From positions 240,001 to 304,000 of the forward strand of contig CAJQUW010007545.1 in assembly GCA_907163375.1 (NCBI GenBank): a stretch of 64,000 bases of DNA, given 5' to 3'. A program made the position numbers and the translations under genes. This DNA comes from Prostheceraeus crozeri. Taxonomy: Eukaryota; Platyhelminthes; Polycladida; Euryleptidae. How positions within the stretch are numbered: the stretch's first letter is position 1; the number at the start of each line of letters is the position of its first letter. Under the pieces are notes generated by a model, which had not been told where the DNA came from, made no database searches, and saw only the letters and a program-made list of their open reading frames with translations. Shown piece after piece: positions 10,631 to 21,285 of this stretch.

Positions 10631-13600
10631 CTAATCCTCCCATGCTGAAAGCGCCCGTTTCCTAAAAGTATGAGTTTTGATCTCATGCGACTTAGATTTT
10701 AAGATTGTCATATTGACAAACGTTATATTTTTATTTCTATAGGCTCCCTTGAAATTTTTATGTTTCATGTTAGAGACCAATGATCTTGATATGCCTTTAG
10801 CACGCTTAATGCTATCATCACTATCCTTTAATTTCATAGAATACATTTTAGGGCGGAGGAGAATCATTTCAGCTATCTCCTTCCCTGCTGTTTCATCCTT
10901 AAAACAACCAAGTTTGGCTTTATTCTGTATGGAATAGAGTGGATGAGTGGGATTGTAGTTAGATGTGTCGAAATATTTTTCTAATGACTTAGCTACTTCA
11001 TTAAAATTTAAATCTTTTTGAGTGGTAATACCTAAGAAGAAACTATCTGTATCACCACCCAGCAAGCGAACCTCTTTTACGAGAGGGCATGGTTTTAATA
11101 TTTTGTAGAAGAGTTGATACATTTCAAGCTTAGAGTAATCTAGTACAGCTTGCCCAATATAGATGGGTTTGCACAACTCAACTTCTGATTTTATCATTTT
11201 AACACCTATAAGGTCCTCATCGATAATGTCTCTATCAATGAATAGAGGTGATGAGGTCAATTTGTGATATTTTTTATCATCAATGACTAGTTTGTAGTTC
11301 ATGCGTTTTCTAACATCCTCCATCGACTTACCAAATAGACTATTATTCTTATACTTATAAAAATCTTTTTCAAACTTATTTTGGGCTAGTGCACGTTTCT
11401 GGCTGTTGCTATCAATATATGGTTTGAGGAAGGCTTTCTGTCTAAATTTGATGATGCGGTGAACTCTTTTTAAAATCATACCCATTTCTAAATAAAATTT
11501 TAAGATGCTAAAGTGGACTAGATAGTTTTCCTTATCATACTGGGTGAGTAAAAGTTTGCGGCAAGGCTTATAGTCGGGTTGACCGCATGATTCTAAATCT
11601 TTATGAAATTGTTTCATAAAGTCGGAAAACATATCTTTACTCACTTCACCTGATTCGGGTGCGAGTGGAAAATCTACGGTTTTATGTTTAATATTATTTG
11701 GATAGATTAGATCTATCTCAAAATAATATCCCCAATCACCTTCATCTGGGATTGCTAGTATGTTAGAAGGGTTGGAGAGATGCTGAATTTCACCTTCATC
11801 TAACCAGCTAAACTCAGAGTGAGGGAGTGGTTTGGATAGTGAACTACCATATAAATTATTTTGATCATAATACTTAAGATGGGTATGATCATTACCCACT
11901 GTTTCAGATTTTAACCTATGTTTATTTACAAATGTGAGACCACCGCGAATTCCTCGCTCAAATAAATTATACATCTCTGGATCTTGTAAGAGATGAATGG
12001 TCTCACCAGTCATTTTAAAAGCAAACTTAAATGACATGGCTGGCAGACTGACAAAGTGGAGGGGATCTAACTTATCTTCTTCTAATGCCACTCGTCGAAA
12101 CTCCTGAAATACATCAGCCAGCAAAAATACGTCTAACTTAAGGTAGGCAATCATATATTCACCAAATGTATGGCAGTCAAATTTTATCCATGCATCTTGT
12201 GCATGATCATAATCTTCGGTCTTACATTCTGCACCACTCAAATCATTTTTAAATTTATCTATGGGCGGAAGAGAAGTCTCGCCGAGTTTACTAATTGCAT
12301 CAAAATATGCATATGGAAAGACTCCTTTCCGTGTGATGACTTCATCGGTTAGATTTGGATATTGTTTCTTAAGATTTTGTGTTAGTGGAAGAGACTTTAG
12401 ATTTTGTACGAGAGAGGCCAGTGATGCAGTCATAAATTGGTAGGAATCTAAAAATTTTATATCAAAATAGACCGTCTTATTTTCTTTAGTTTTATCGACA
12501 GGCACTTTTGCTGTCATGGCCATAAACTTCTCTCTCGTTTGTGCTATTACATCAAGCTTCCACTCTTTCATTTGACCTAAACCTCCTTTTATTATCATAT
12601 GGCTGTCGTAGCCCTTGAAATTATGGAAAATGACGGGTAATGTACGCCGCTTCATCCTCAGCGAAAAATTGCATTTTGAACATAGTGCGTTTCTAAATTT
12701 ACCAGTGATGTGATCATGGTCGCGCACTTTCTTAATCTTATCATCATCAAATGTTTTCCTACATTTGGGGCAAACGTTGCAACTATCAAATTTTGCTTGA
12801 TCATCTGCTGTCATATGCAATGATCTGCGATAGAGTTCACCATCATACTTTTGTTGAAATTTTACAGCCTGTTCGAGGAATTGTAGGAATTGGTAAATAC
12901 AATCCTCACCTTGCCAGACGTACATTTTATTTTGCCTACTCCTAAAGTGATCATGCCATACTTCATAGCAGGAAATGGCTGCTGGTCGATGGATGTTATC
13001 ATCGATATAACATTCGATGTCAGCATAGATGACACGAAGGGGACTTAGTTCATCGCCATTCTCTCAATATGAAAACTCCTTATCTTTGGGCATGCGTTCC
13101 ATTTGCAGTTTACCTCGCTTACACCACTCATAATGAGTTTCAAATTTAGTTTTCCTCCTAAAGTGGCGAATACATCTGTCGCAGTAATATAACTCTCTAC
13201 TAGAGTTTTCTAAGTGGTGGTATAAGCGAGAGATTTTGGGAATACCACAGTAGTGCCATTCCTCACTATCATCCTGTTTTACTAATAACAGGTTTACTGT
13301 ACGTTCATAACAACTCGAACGCGAGTTGTAGCGCACACCCTTCAATCCTTTTTCCCAAACATGGAGAACTATTTTAATGTTGTTCAATTTTTCAAATTTT
13401 TCTATATCTTTAATTTTCATATCGTCACTATTACAGTCATCGAAGTTTAATTCATTCTCCCACTGCCTATAGCTATATGTGCGATTTCGATTCGCATTGA
13501 TGTCATTATAGTGGAGAATGGATAGGACAGCATATTTAAAACATTGCGATTCGCAATCGACATTGATGACTGCTGTTTTGTTTTTTAAATTTTTTGGAAG

Positions 13601-14486
13601 TTTAAAGGAGCCTCGACCACTATGATTTCCTAATAAACTGATTTTAAATAAGGCGGACTCAATGCCGTCAAAAATGAGACCGCTATCGCGCTCGTTAAAT
13701 TTATCAATATTTAATTTTAATCCTTGGATGTGAAAATTTATCCAAGACTCATAGTCTACAACCTCGGTTGCAGGAGAGGAGGGTATGTGAAACTCCAACC
13801 TCTATTATTTGTCCAGTATGGTGGTCGATTTTTACATATTTTATTCTAAGATAGATGAGCGCCTTCATTCTAAAATTGTCTAAATTGTTGAAGAGCGCTT
13901 CTATCAATGATGAATTTTGATGAAACCATTCCTCAAAGTTAGCAATGGTTTCTGAGGAGTCCATCTGGTAGTTCCTCACTAAATTATTTATGGACACTTC
14001 AGTGAGTTGGATAGAGGAGGTGCTGTTAGTATAACTATCGTCACTGTGTGTATGTCGAAGTCTATGTGAAGATAGTTCAAAATGTGACTCAAAAGACTGA
14101 ATGCATAAATCGCAAGAAAAAGAGACATCGTTAACAGAATCATCCCTACCTTCGGAGATTGATGCTGACTTAGGTCGACAAACACCTCGCTTGATGTGTC
14201 GGGTGAGATCCCATTTCCTCGTGAAGATGTGCCCACAGTCAGCACATTCCCACTCGTTGCCATGTCGCGACAGTTCTGAGGTGGAACTCACATCGCCTGA
14301 AAGAGAAATCATTCTATCATCTCTGTTCAAGCCTCAGTGTATTGTTACAACCTACCTTGACTCAATAACTCTAAACTTTCCTCGAGAAGGGAGGGCGTTG
14401 GTGATGAAGTTGATGCCTGAAATTGAGGAAGATGCTATTAGCCACACGTTTGAGGGAGATGAGAGAGGAAATCTTCAACTTACCAT
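10631..14486 (-). CDS. polB: Protein-primed DNA polymerase B (Polinton pPolB, fossil)
   Basis: This enzyme replicates linear Polinton DNA from a terminal protein. From the N-terminus there are two C2H2 fingers (C..C with HIKRGVC, and CDLC..F with H....H), a middle region, a zinc/HNH-like block (CPKC...DHDHITGKFR...CSKC), then polymerase motif A (YYDQNNLYG), motif B (K..NNSLFGKS) and motif C (GGDTDSFF). The start ATG at 14484-14486 is followed at once by GTAAGT. A 67-nt intron ends at 14417, and a second intron of 59 nt (14355-14297) has a clean GTAGGT donor and a polypyrimidine-CAG acceptor, in phase. The gene converges on the capsid-associated genes. It is largely preserved but broken (about two breaks). 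Confidence 0.85.
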
Positions 14487-14745
14487 TTCAACGAAATCAA
14501 GTTTAAGGTTGATACTTCAACAAGATAGAGACTTCACTCAAATTTGGAATTCACTTGTACGCCTCAAATATAGAATTCGCTAGAGAATACTTCACTTATA
14601 CGTCTCAAAGACAGAGTGAAATGATACGAATGTCACTTTGCATATATACTTTCATATTCATCATTCATTGGCTGTTCATTCTGATTGGTTGCTTGTTGAT
14701 ACTTAAGAATTAGAAAACATTTCAAAGTCATTATTCACAGTCAAC
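14484..14745. promoter_or_regulatory. Divergent promoter, polymerase / CxxC gene (E1)
   Basis: Between the divergent starts there are two CCAAT boxes in minus orientation (ATTGG at 14667-14671 and 14684-14688) and a TATA-like ATATATA at 14642-14648 facing the polymerase gene. The polymerase leader is about 130 nt and ends in ATG-GTAAGT. The same arrangement stands at 28616-29014 in the second element. Confidence 0.55.
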
Positions 14746-15195
14746 ATGACAAGCCCTCCGACAACACCAAATACAAAATTCTCTTCTCCATGCTCAACAC
14801 CAAAGGCGCTCGTTGCACCAAACGCTCCAACGAAGGGGAAGGTAGAGAAGGTGTACCGACTGGACAATATCAGAAAGTTATCATTACCAGCGGATGAGGA
14901 AGAGGAGAGTGTATGTGAGAAGGAGTGTCCCGACTTAACAGACGTGAGGTGGAAGTATCTCCAGTACGATACTGACGATGTGATGGAGATCACAAGCACG
15001 AAATTCCTGCACCAATTATGGGAGTGGTACACCCCTAACTCCCAGCCACGAACTATGGCAGAGTGGGAGTATATTGACAAAGTGAGGCTCTCAGTGGAAG
15101 AACGATTAAAGCAACTGAACTGTTTTTGTTATCTATGTGAAGTCAGACTCTGGGACGATATTGACGATGAAGACCTTTTGAAATACATGCCATAA
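14746..15195 (+). CDS. Small acidic CxxC accessory protein
   Basis: 149 residues. The first 45 are Pro/Thr/Ser/Lys rich and probably disordered. The C-terminal about 85 residues form a conserved unit with WKYLQYDTDD, a helical stretch (SVEERLKQLNCFCYLCEVRLWDD) holding a CFCYLC cysteine cluster, and an acidic tail (DDIDDEDLLKYMP). I do not recognise the family. It is divergently transcribed with the polymerase, so a replication or early role is inferred. The C-terminal unit in the second element (28364-28615) is almost identical. Confidence 0.6.
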   Translation: MTSPPTTPNTKFSSPCSTPKALVAPNAPTKGKVEKVYRLDNIRKLSLPADEEEESVCEKECPDLTDVRWKYLQYDTDDVMEITSTKFLHQLWEWYTPNSQPRTMAEWEYIDKVRLSVEERLKQLNCFCYLCEVRLWDDIDDEDLLKYMP

Positions 15196-15737
15196 TAAAT
15201 TTTTATTTCGTATTATCTTTCCTTTCATACTGACTTACTTGAATGGGTTTTCAGTGGATGATTTAATCATGTATACTTTATTCATTTGGAAATAGTAGCA
15301 CGCTTAGTCTAACTTGTAAATCTTATAACATTTCATATGGGCGATGATGGTAGATGAAATAGTGTTAAATAAAATTAAGATAGCTTACATGATACAGGGA
15401 TAGCAATCGACTGCGATCCATGTGTAAAGAGCTTGTTAGACTACGGAAGAGAGAAGTGTGTTATGTTGCGTGTGGCGCGTGAGTGTCCTCCCATTTCATT
15501 CCATTCATCAATTCATCTCATTGATAGAGACAGGTAGAACTCATGGTTCTCATAACGTATGCAATGGAAAGTTTTAGGCAACCTTCGACAGTTGGCTAAA
15601 TGTCGCCCTGGCGCGAATGCATACTACGTTGAGACAGAGGCAATCACTTGCAAACATGACGCAGAGAGGTTTAACAAGATTGACCATTGCCGAATGTCCC
15701 TTGCGGTATACATAGCTACGGGTTTCACCGCCGCCCT
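15196..15737. other. Spacer downstream of CxxC gene
   Basis: About 540 bp with an AATAAA signal at once after the CxxC gene. Similarity to E2 ends at about 15280, which marks a module boundary. A plus frame at 15559-15972 overlaps, in antisense, the end of the zinc-finger/coiled-coil gene, and I do not consider it real. Confidence 0.4.
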
Positions 15738-17179
15738 TTACAGGAACGCCCGTCGAAAGGAAGTATTACACCGAACTTCATTTGCAACGTTCAAGTTGAC
15801 TGATAGCAGATTCAACTTAATGATAGTATTCGCCAGTCCGAAGACTGCCCAGGGCAAACCGCGTGGAGGTTCTATCATGTCTTGCCCCATGGTGGCCCTT
15901 AAGAGAGCCGTTGGTTCGTTCTCGTCGTATCTGAAAATAGAAGGAAAAATAGATGAAATTATATTCAAGTGATAGAGATGATATTAACTTACCATACGAG
16001 AAATTTAGCCGGTTCGTGACCCCTTCGATGGTGGTGGCTGAGGCAAGTACTTGGCCGGCAGTTTTCGCTTCCGGTGGCGTAATTCCTTAATTTCTCCATC
16101 ATGTGTTATGGAGACATGGAGACAGCGTATGTCTGGCATTGCCCCTTCGTAGCACTCAAAGGAACAATCTAACTCCTCTTTCTGAATCAGAATATCATCA
16201 ACAATTCTGCTAGAAGTAATGGGAAGGTGAAGTGTTGTTCGCTTCTCCTTCATAGTGACGTTTCTAGCCTCAACCAGAGTCAATTTTGTCTGCTCAAGTT
16301 GAAGTTGGAGCGTCTCTTCCTTGGTCCTCAAACTTTTAATGAGTTTCACCTGCTCATCTACCCGCTTCTCGCTGGTGATTGCTCTCTGTTGGTAGGGCTC
16401 TAGGTTTTTTACCTGTGTCTTTAAACTACGTATTTCCGACACTTGGGCTTTGAGGCTGAAATTTTCATCCCTGAGCGCAGCGCACTCATTCTTATATCGG
16501 GTGAGTTCGTCTTTTATCTTCCTTACAGCAAATTCCTGACTGACTTTTGCGATCTCACTGTCTTTACACCACTGCTCAGTCTGTTTTTCAATCCCCTTTT
16601 TTGTTTTCGGGAGGAGTGAAGTATTGGCTTCTTGATAGCTTTGTTTGTGACGACTACTTCCTCAGATTCACTATCATCGTTTTCATCATTGCCTGCTGCA
16701 CTGTGATCGGACCCTATGATTGACTGTATCGCTTTATCTAGATCCGTTTCTACATCGTTGAGTATTGGCTTCTCGACAGCTTTGTTTGTGGCGACTCTTT
16801 CCTGAGATTTAATATCAACGTTTTTATCATTGCCTGCTGCACTGTGATCGGACCCTATGATTGACTGTATCACTTTATCTAGATCCGTTTCTACATCGTC
16901 GGATGTTTCGTTGAAGTATCTGACTATCATTTTGCCAACGTCCGATGTCGTGTAATTGGCAACCTTTGTGGTTGGACATGCTAAGTGAGTAGTGTAAAAT
17001 TCCTCATTCTGCTTGCCTTTGGTAAATTTTAAGCAATGAATACAGCCAGATATTACAGCTAATTCTTTATGCTCATTGGGAGCATCCTTATATTTATTCA
17101 AATGGCGCTTGAACTCAGCACCCCTCTTTATTTCACCACATAGACACTTCTTGATCAAAAATTTTGAGTTGCCTCCCAT
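15738..17179 (-). CDS. Zinc-finger plus coiled-coil protein of E1 (TIR-proximal)
   Basis: The start at 17179 (MGGNSKFLIKKCLCGEI) is chosen because a CTTTACAG acceptor stands just upstream, implying a spliced leader. The N-terminus has CxC (CLC), then CxxC (CIHC), then HxxC (THLAC), a zinc-binding layout shared with the E2 protein at 27275-28279. Next come two near-repeats with VETDLDK.IQSIIGSDHSAAGND, then a Glu/Lys/Gln-rich coiled coil, and a C-terminal region (LHLPITSSRIVDD...). A GTAAGT donor and CAG acceptor define a 62-nt intron (15992-15931), after which a further coding stretch runs to about 15738. It is not certainly intact. No known function. The position beside the terminal repeat in both elements suggests a conserved element gene. 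Confidence 0.5.
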
Positions 17180-17239
17180 TTTGTAACTTATGTATCTGTA
17201 AAGGAAGGATGAAATAGAATTACTAACAGGCGACATTGG

Positions 17240-19000
17240 CAGTCATTCTTATAATCATACAGCTAAATTGTGAGATTGGTGGAAAGTGTCGAACCTTTGA
17301 ATCCGTTACAGGCATTACTCAGAGGGGATCTTATCCCAACTCCAAGGCCTCGGCCCACAAATCCAACCTCCCGCGGACAACGAACTTCAAACACCGAACG
17401 ACGACGACGAACGAGCTTTCAAACGAGCTATTGCACGACAAAATCCGTCCACTGGAAGCCAAAATCGAAGCGAGCTGTCCAGAGGGGGGGGGGACGTCAG
17501 CGAAAATTTTTTCTCTCCGATGGCGTTCAAATTCACCATACCGATGCAGAATTTCACGCTGAATCCGAATCCGGCCTCCGTTTTCTCATCCGATGGTTCG
17601 TTTGGCCGCTACACACCAAAACGTCCCAAATTCTAACTCTGTCGTTTTTTCGAAAAATGTTGAAAATTTTTTCTCGCCGATTGCCTTGAAACTCACCATA
17701 CAGATAGAGAATTTCACGCTGATTCCAAATCTGAAATCCGTTTTCCAATCCGATGCTTCGTTTTGAAGCTACAGCCCAAAACGTCCCAAATTCTAACTCT
17801 GTCGTTTTTCGCCAATGTCCCAAAATCTTAAATGGCGTCTCACATCTAAACGAAGACAGATAGGAACAAGCCGATTCTTTCAGTGAATTTGTCTCACTCT
17901 TAGCTTTCAAACGAGCTATTGCACGACAAAATCCGTCCACTGGAAGCCAAAATCGAAGCGAGCTGTCCAGAGGGGGGGGACGTCAGCGAAAATTTTTTCT
18001 CTCCGATTGAGCTGGAAATACACCATTTCCATGTAGAATTTGACGCTGAATCCGAATCTGGCCTCCGTTTTCCCATCCGATGCTTCGTTTTGGCTCTACA
18101 GTAGGCAGCCATCGCAAAAATTCTAACTCTGTCGTTTTTTCGAAAAATGTTGAAAATTTTTTCTCGCCGATTGCCTTGAAACTCACCATACAGATAGAGA
18201 ATTTCACGCTGATTCCAAATCTGAAATCCGTTTTCCAATCCGATGCTTCGTTTTGAAGCTACAGCCCAAAACGTCCCAAATTCTAACTCTTGTCGTTTTT
18301 CGCCAATGTCCCAAAATCGTAAATGGCGTCTCACATCTAAACGAAGACAGATAGGAACAAGCCGATTCTTTCAGTGAATTTGTCTCACTCTTAGCTTTCA
18401 AACGAGCTATGGCACGACAAAATCCGTCCACTGGAAGCCAAAATCGAAGCGAGCTGTCCAGAGGGGGGGGAGGTCAGCGAAAATTTTTTCTCTCCGATTG
18501 CGTTCAAATTCACCATACCGATGCAGAATTTCACGCTGAATCCGAATCTGGCCTCCGTTTTCTCATCCGATGGTTCGTTTGGCCGCTACACACCAAAACG
18601 TCCCAAATTTTAACTCTGTTAAAATTTTGAAGAAAAATTTTTTCTCGCCGATTGAGCTGGAAATCACACCACAGATGCAGAATTTTACGCTGAATCCGAA
18701 TCTGGCAGCCATTTCACCATCCACGACAACCTAGACGGTCGCCCACGTCAACCTAGACGGTCGCCCACGTCAACCTAGACGGTCACCCACGTCAACCTGG
18801 CGGTCGGACCAACTCACCCGAGTCTCACACTCTGTCGTTGCAGAGGGGGGGAGTCAGCGAACAGTTTGTGAACGTGGACCCACCTGGCCGGCACACCACG
18901 ACATACTACAACCTCTGTCGTTCCAGAGGGGGGGGAGGGGGGAGTCAGCGATGGCGGCCATCTTGCGCTATCTGGTGTTTGTCACTTCCTTACTACTACT
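17240..19000. repeat. Right terminal repeat region of E1
   Basis: Roughly 330-bp units recur here. Each has a stretch about AAACGAGCTAT, a G-run of 7-10 with (A)CGTCAGCGAA, a CCGATTG-type stretch, TCCGAATCTGGCCTCCGTTTT, and AACGTCCCAAATTCTAACTC. G-runs lie near 17484, 17972, 18463, 18844 and 18926. The last 60 bp (GGCGGCCATCTTGCGCTAT, then TTACTACT) match the end of the second Polinton. Short frames in all six directions here are products of the repeats and not genes. Polinton terminal repeats serve as replication origins and integration ends. Confidence 0.8.
18721..18810 (+). repeat. 22-bp minisatellite in E1 terminal repeat
   Basis: ACCTAGACGGTCGCCCACGTCA is repeated about three times with one substitution, followed by a degenerate fourth copy (ACCTGGCGGTCGG...). 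It contains ACGTCA, the half-palindrome also present next to the G-runs. Confidence 0.8.
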
Positions 19001-20931
19001 AGATTCGGCAGATTTCTTTTTACAGAGCATTTCTTTTTATACAAGGTTCGCCGTTCAACGGAAGAAATGCCATCGAATTCCCCCCGACAATTTACAATAT
19101 TTTTATTCATTCAATTTTATAATAAACAATGAATATGCATGCATTGTTGCAAGAGCACATATGGTAAGACATGTATTTTGTCTTTATGATTTCATGCAAA
19201 ACAAAATAAAATAGACATTTGTACTGATTCAGATATGTCTAGACATATCTGAATCAGTACAAATATTTAGATTAAGGAAAGAAAATAGAAATTTATGCAT
19301 GAACAGCAAAAGCGAATGGAACTATATAACTACACCACGATTACAGATAACTACGTAACTTCAAGATTTGAAAATTCTTGACTTTTATATAGGTAATCAC
19401 GTCCTTTTCAATGTGTTATCTGACGAGGCCTGTAAAGCAAATATATAAATAATATTATTGCAACATTTGATTATTTCTAAGGCGCGTCGAATGAGTGATT
19501 CATTCTCATATTTTATTTTGTTTTACATGAAATCATATTGTTATCTCACTCTTTTCTTAGTTCGGTTTATGATTAATCAGAAAATATTTTGTCTGAAATG
19601 AAGATAATATGGATATTTTGAAGTATTATGATGGCTCTAATTTCCTGTATTTCTAAATAAAATCTTGGATATTATTCTGATGTGAAATCATTGAATTGAG
19701 TTAACTTTGAGACAAAAGTCAATTAAGAAAAAGTCAATCACTGAAATCATTTTGAGACATAGGATCGCGTTATGTCGCAAGCGAAATAGAGACTGATTCA
19801 TTCGACATTTGTCAGACAATATAGCATATCACGGATATTCTTTGTCTTGTCGACTTCGGCGAAGTGGTCAGAACATTCACGACTATGCTTATTAAATATA
19901 GTAAATATAGTTTTACGCCCTAAACTTCGACACAATTAATGAACAAATATGCTTTCGTTGGGAATCTGTCTAGAAGCCTTTAGTTTTACGTTCAGCATTG
20001 ACATTGTTGATACATCGGAAGACACAACACTGCACCACTTTTACATCAAACTTAATATGAATCTCCAGATGAAAATGTTGCTATCTGATAAAAATGAATT
20101 TCATTCATCGTTGCGTCTAATCTAACGTTTGCTTACGCGCTCCCATGCTTTTGTCCTCACGCACAGATTACCAAAGACGTCATCACGTATTTTCATTCAG
20201 CTCTTGCGACTTAACGAGACAACTTTTACTGCGGTGATTCACGTTGAATGACTTCTCTTCCAACGCACATGCGACTGAGGTCATGCTAAAAAATCATCCG
20301 GAGCACGCCTTCAACATATACATGTAACAGTGATCTCCGTGGTACAATGGTGAAGTACCTAGTATGTCAATCTTTTAGTCTAGTCTCTGGAGGACAAGCT
20401 TCGAAAGTGCCATTGGAAGTCGGCAGAAAGAGCATCCGAACTTTTGAGTATCACAATGCTGTGTCAATTGTCAACAAAACCTTCCAGCCCTCCGGTGCAG
20501 AATAGTGACATATTGCGAGCTTTCAGATGAGCTCATGTACTTCGATGGCATTTAGATGTCAACAATTGCTAATAGTAGATGCAATTACGTCATCCCAAGT
20601 TAAATCCAGACATCAAACAAGATCAGAAATGCGATTAGTCTTTACTATTTAAAGTTGAGCAACAAACAGATGAGGTATTCATTTCCTCATTTTTCGAGGG
20701 AATGAAATGCAGAAGTTTTTGGAATTGTAAGTTTCTGGACTGGGATTGACATGCGCCTTTCCGTTTCCTCCCACCAACCACCACATTTCCCCTGGAGGAG
20801 GGGGAATTCCTCCCAATTGCAGGATAAAAAAGCACCTAAATTTACAATGTTTCCTCTGTTCTGTTGACGAGTCTACAGCATTCAGTGAAGATGATTATCT
20901 ACCTTGTCTCGCAAGGATTAGTCCTACTCAC
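19001..20931. other. AIMP1 intron or 3' flank
   Basis: No gene is visible. It lies between the right end of E1 and an AIMP1 exon with a strong GTGAGT donor, so it is probably intron, with the last AIMP1 exons left of the window. It holds a perfect 48-bp palindrome (19217-19264), several A/T-rich stretches, and a GC-poor region without open frames of note. Confidence 0.5.
19217..19264. repeat. Perfect 48-bp palindrome
   Basis: Two 24-nt arms meet without spacer at 19240/19241 (left arm begins ATTTGTACTGATTCAG, centre ATGTCT/AGACAT). Every base pairs with its mirror position. It could extrude a cruciform or be the footprint of a lost inverted element. Confidence 0.9.
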
Positions 20932-21285
20932 TTGGATATCCTTCCACTGTTACCAAATCTCCAGCTATTGCCGAATCAGGTACTTCAATTATTTCAATTT
21001 TGCCATCAAGGCTTCCGCACATAATCATGCCTTCAGATAGAATTCCACGCATTTTTGCAGGCTTAAGATTGCAGAGAAAGACAGCACGACGGCCTCGCAT
21101 CTCTTCGATCGGAACGTGATTCACTAAACCGCTGAGAATAGTTCGTGGTTTGTCTTCACCGACATTCACAGTTTCCATGTAGAGCGAGTCTGCATCAGGG
21201 TGCAGTTTAACATCCACAATTTCCCCAATTCTGAAGTCCATACGAGACACATCAACATCTCCTCCCGACGATGCTCCGTCTCCAT
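20932..21285 (-). CDS. AIMP1: AIMP1 exon: EMAP-II tRNA-binding OB domain
   Basis: The exon encodes DVDVSRMDFRIGEIV, HPDADSLYMETVNVGE, RTILSGLVNHVP, FLCNLKPAKMRGILSEGMIMC and on to VEGYP: the tRNA-binding OB fold of AIMP1/p43 (also in the tyrosyl-tRNA synthetase C-domain). AIMP1 holds arginyl-tRNA synthetase in the multisynthetase complex, and its C-part is released as the cytokine EMAP-II. The acceptor TTTCACAG precedes ATGGAGACGG, and the donor GTGAGTAGG follows at 20931. The phase joins the upstream exon as ...TKK-DGDGASSGG. The domain's last about 60 residues (ending near MSNSGIK in other animals) are not in this exon and not found in the window. Confidence 0.92.

Larger units (their letters stand above)
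6628..19000. mobile_element. Polinton/Maverick fossil E1 (right part visible)
   Basis: The family is shown by a protein-primed DNA polymerase B with N-terminal zinc fingers, by capsid-associated genes about 98 % identical to those of the second Polinton, and by a right terminal repeat of the same family. The right end reads ...TTACTACTACT at 18991-19000, so on the minus strand the element begins AGTAGTAGTAAGG. The left terminal repeat is not found in the window. The element either extends past the cytosine-poor tract and the window edge, or was cut short there. Integrase, ATPase, protease and major capsid genes are not visible in E1. It is broken, with a few breaks in the polymerase and capsid-associated genes, and it is recent, given the near identity to E2. 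Confidence 0.85.

Noticed and set aside
15559-15972. 137-residue plus frame
   Set aside because: It is antisense to the spliced end of the zinc-finger/coiled-coil gene, whose splice sites are good.
17270-18630. Many overlapping frames with a shared ...ARQNPSTGSQ... or ...RREKIF... text
   Set aside because: They come from the 330-bp terminal-repeat units on both strands and recur in every unit; no conserved start or promoter.
20335-20410. tRNA-like box A (TGGTACAATGG)
   Set aside because: No matching box B and no cloverleaf could be drawn.
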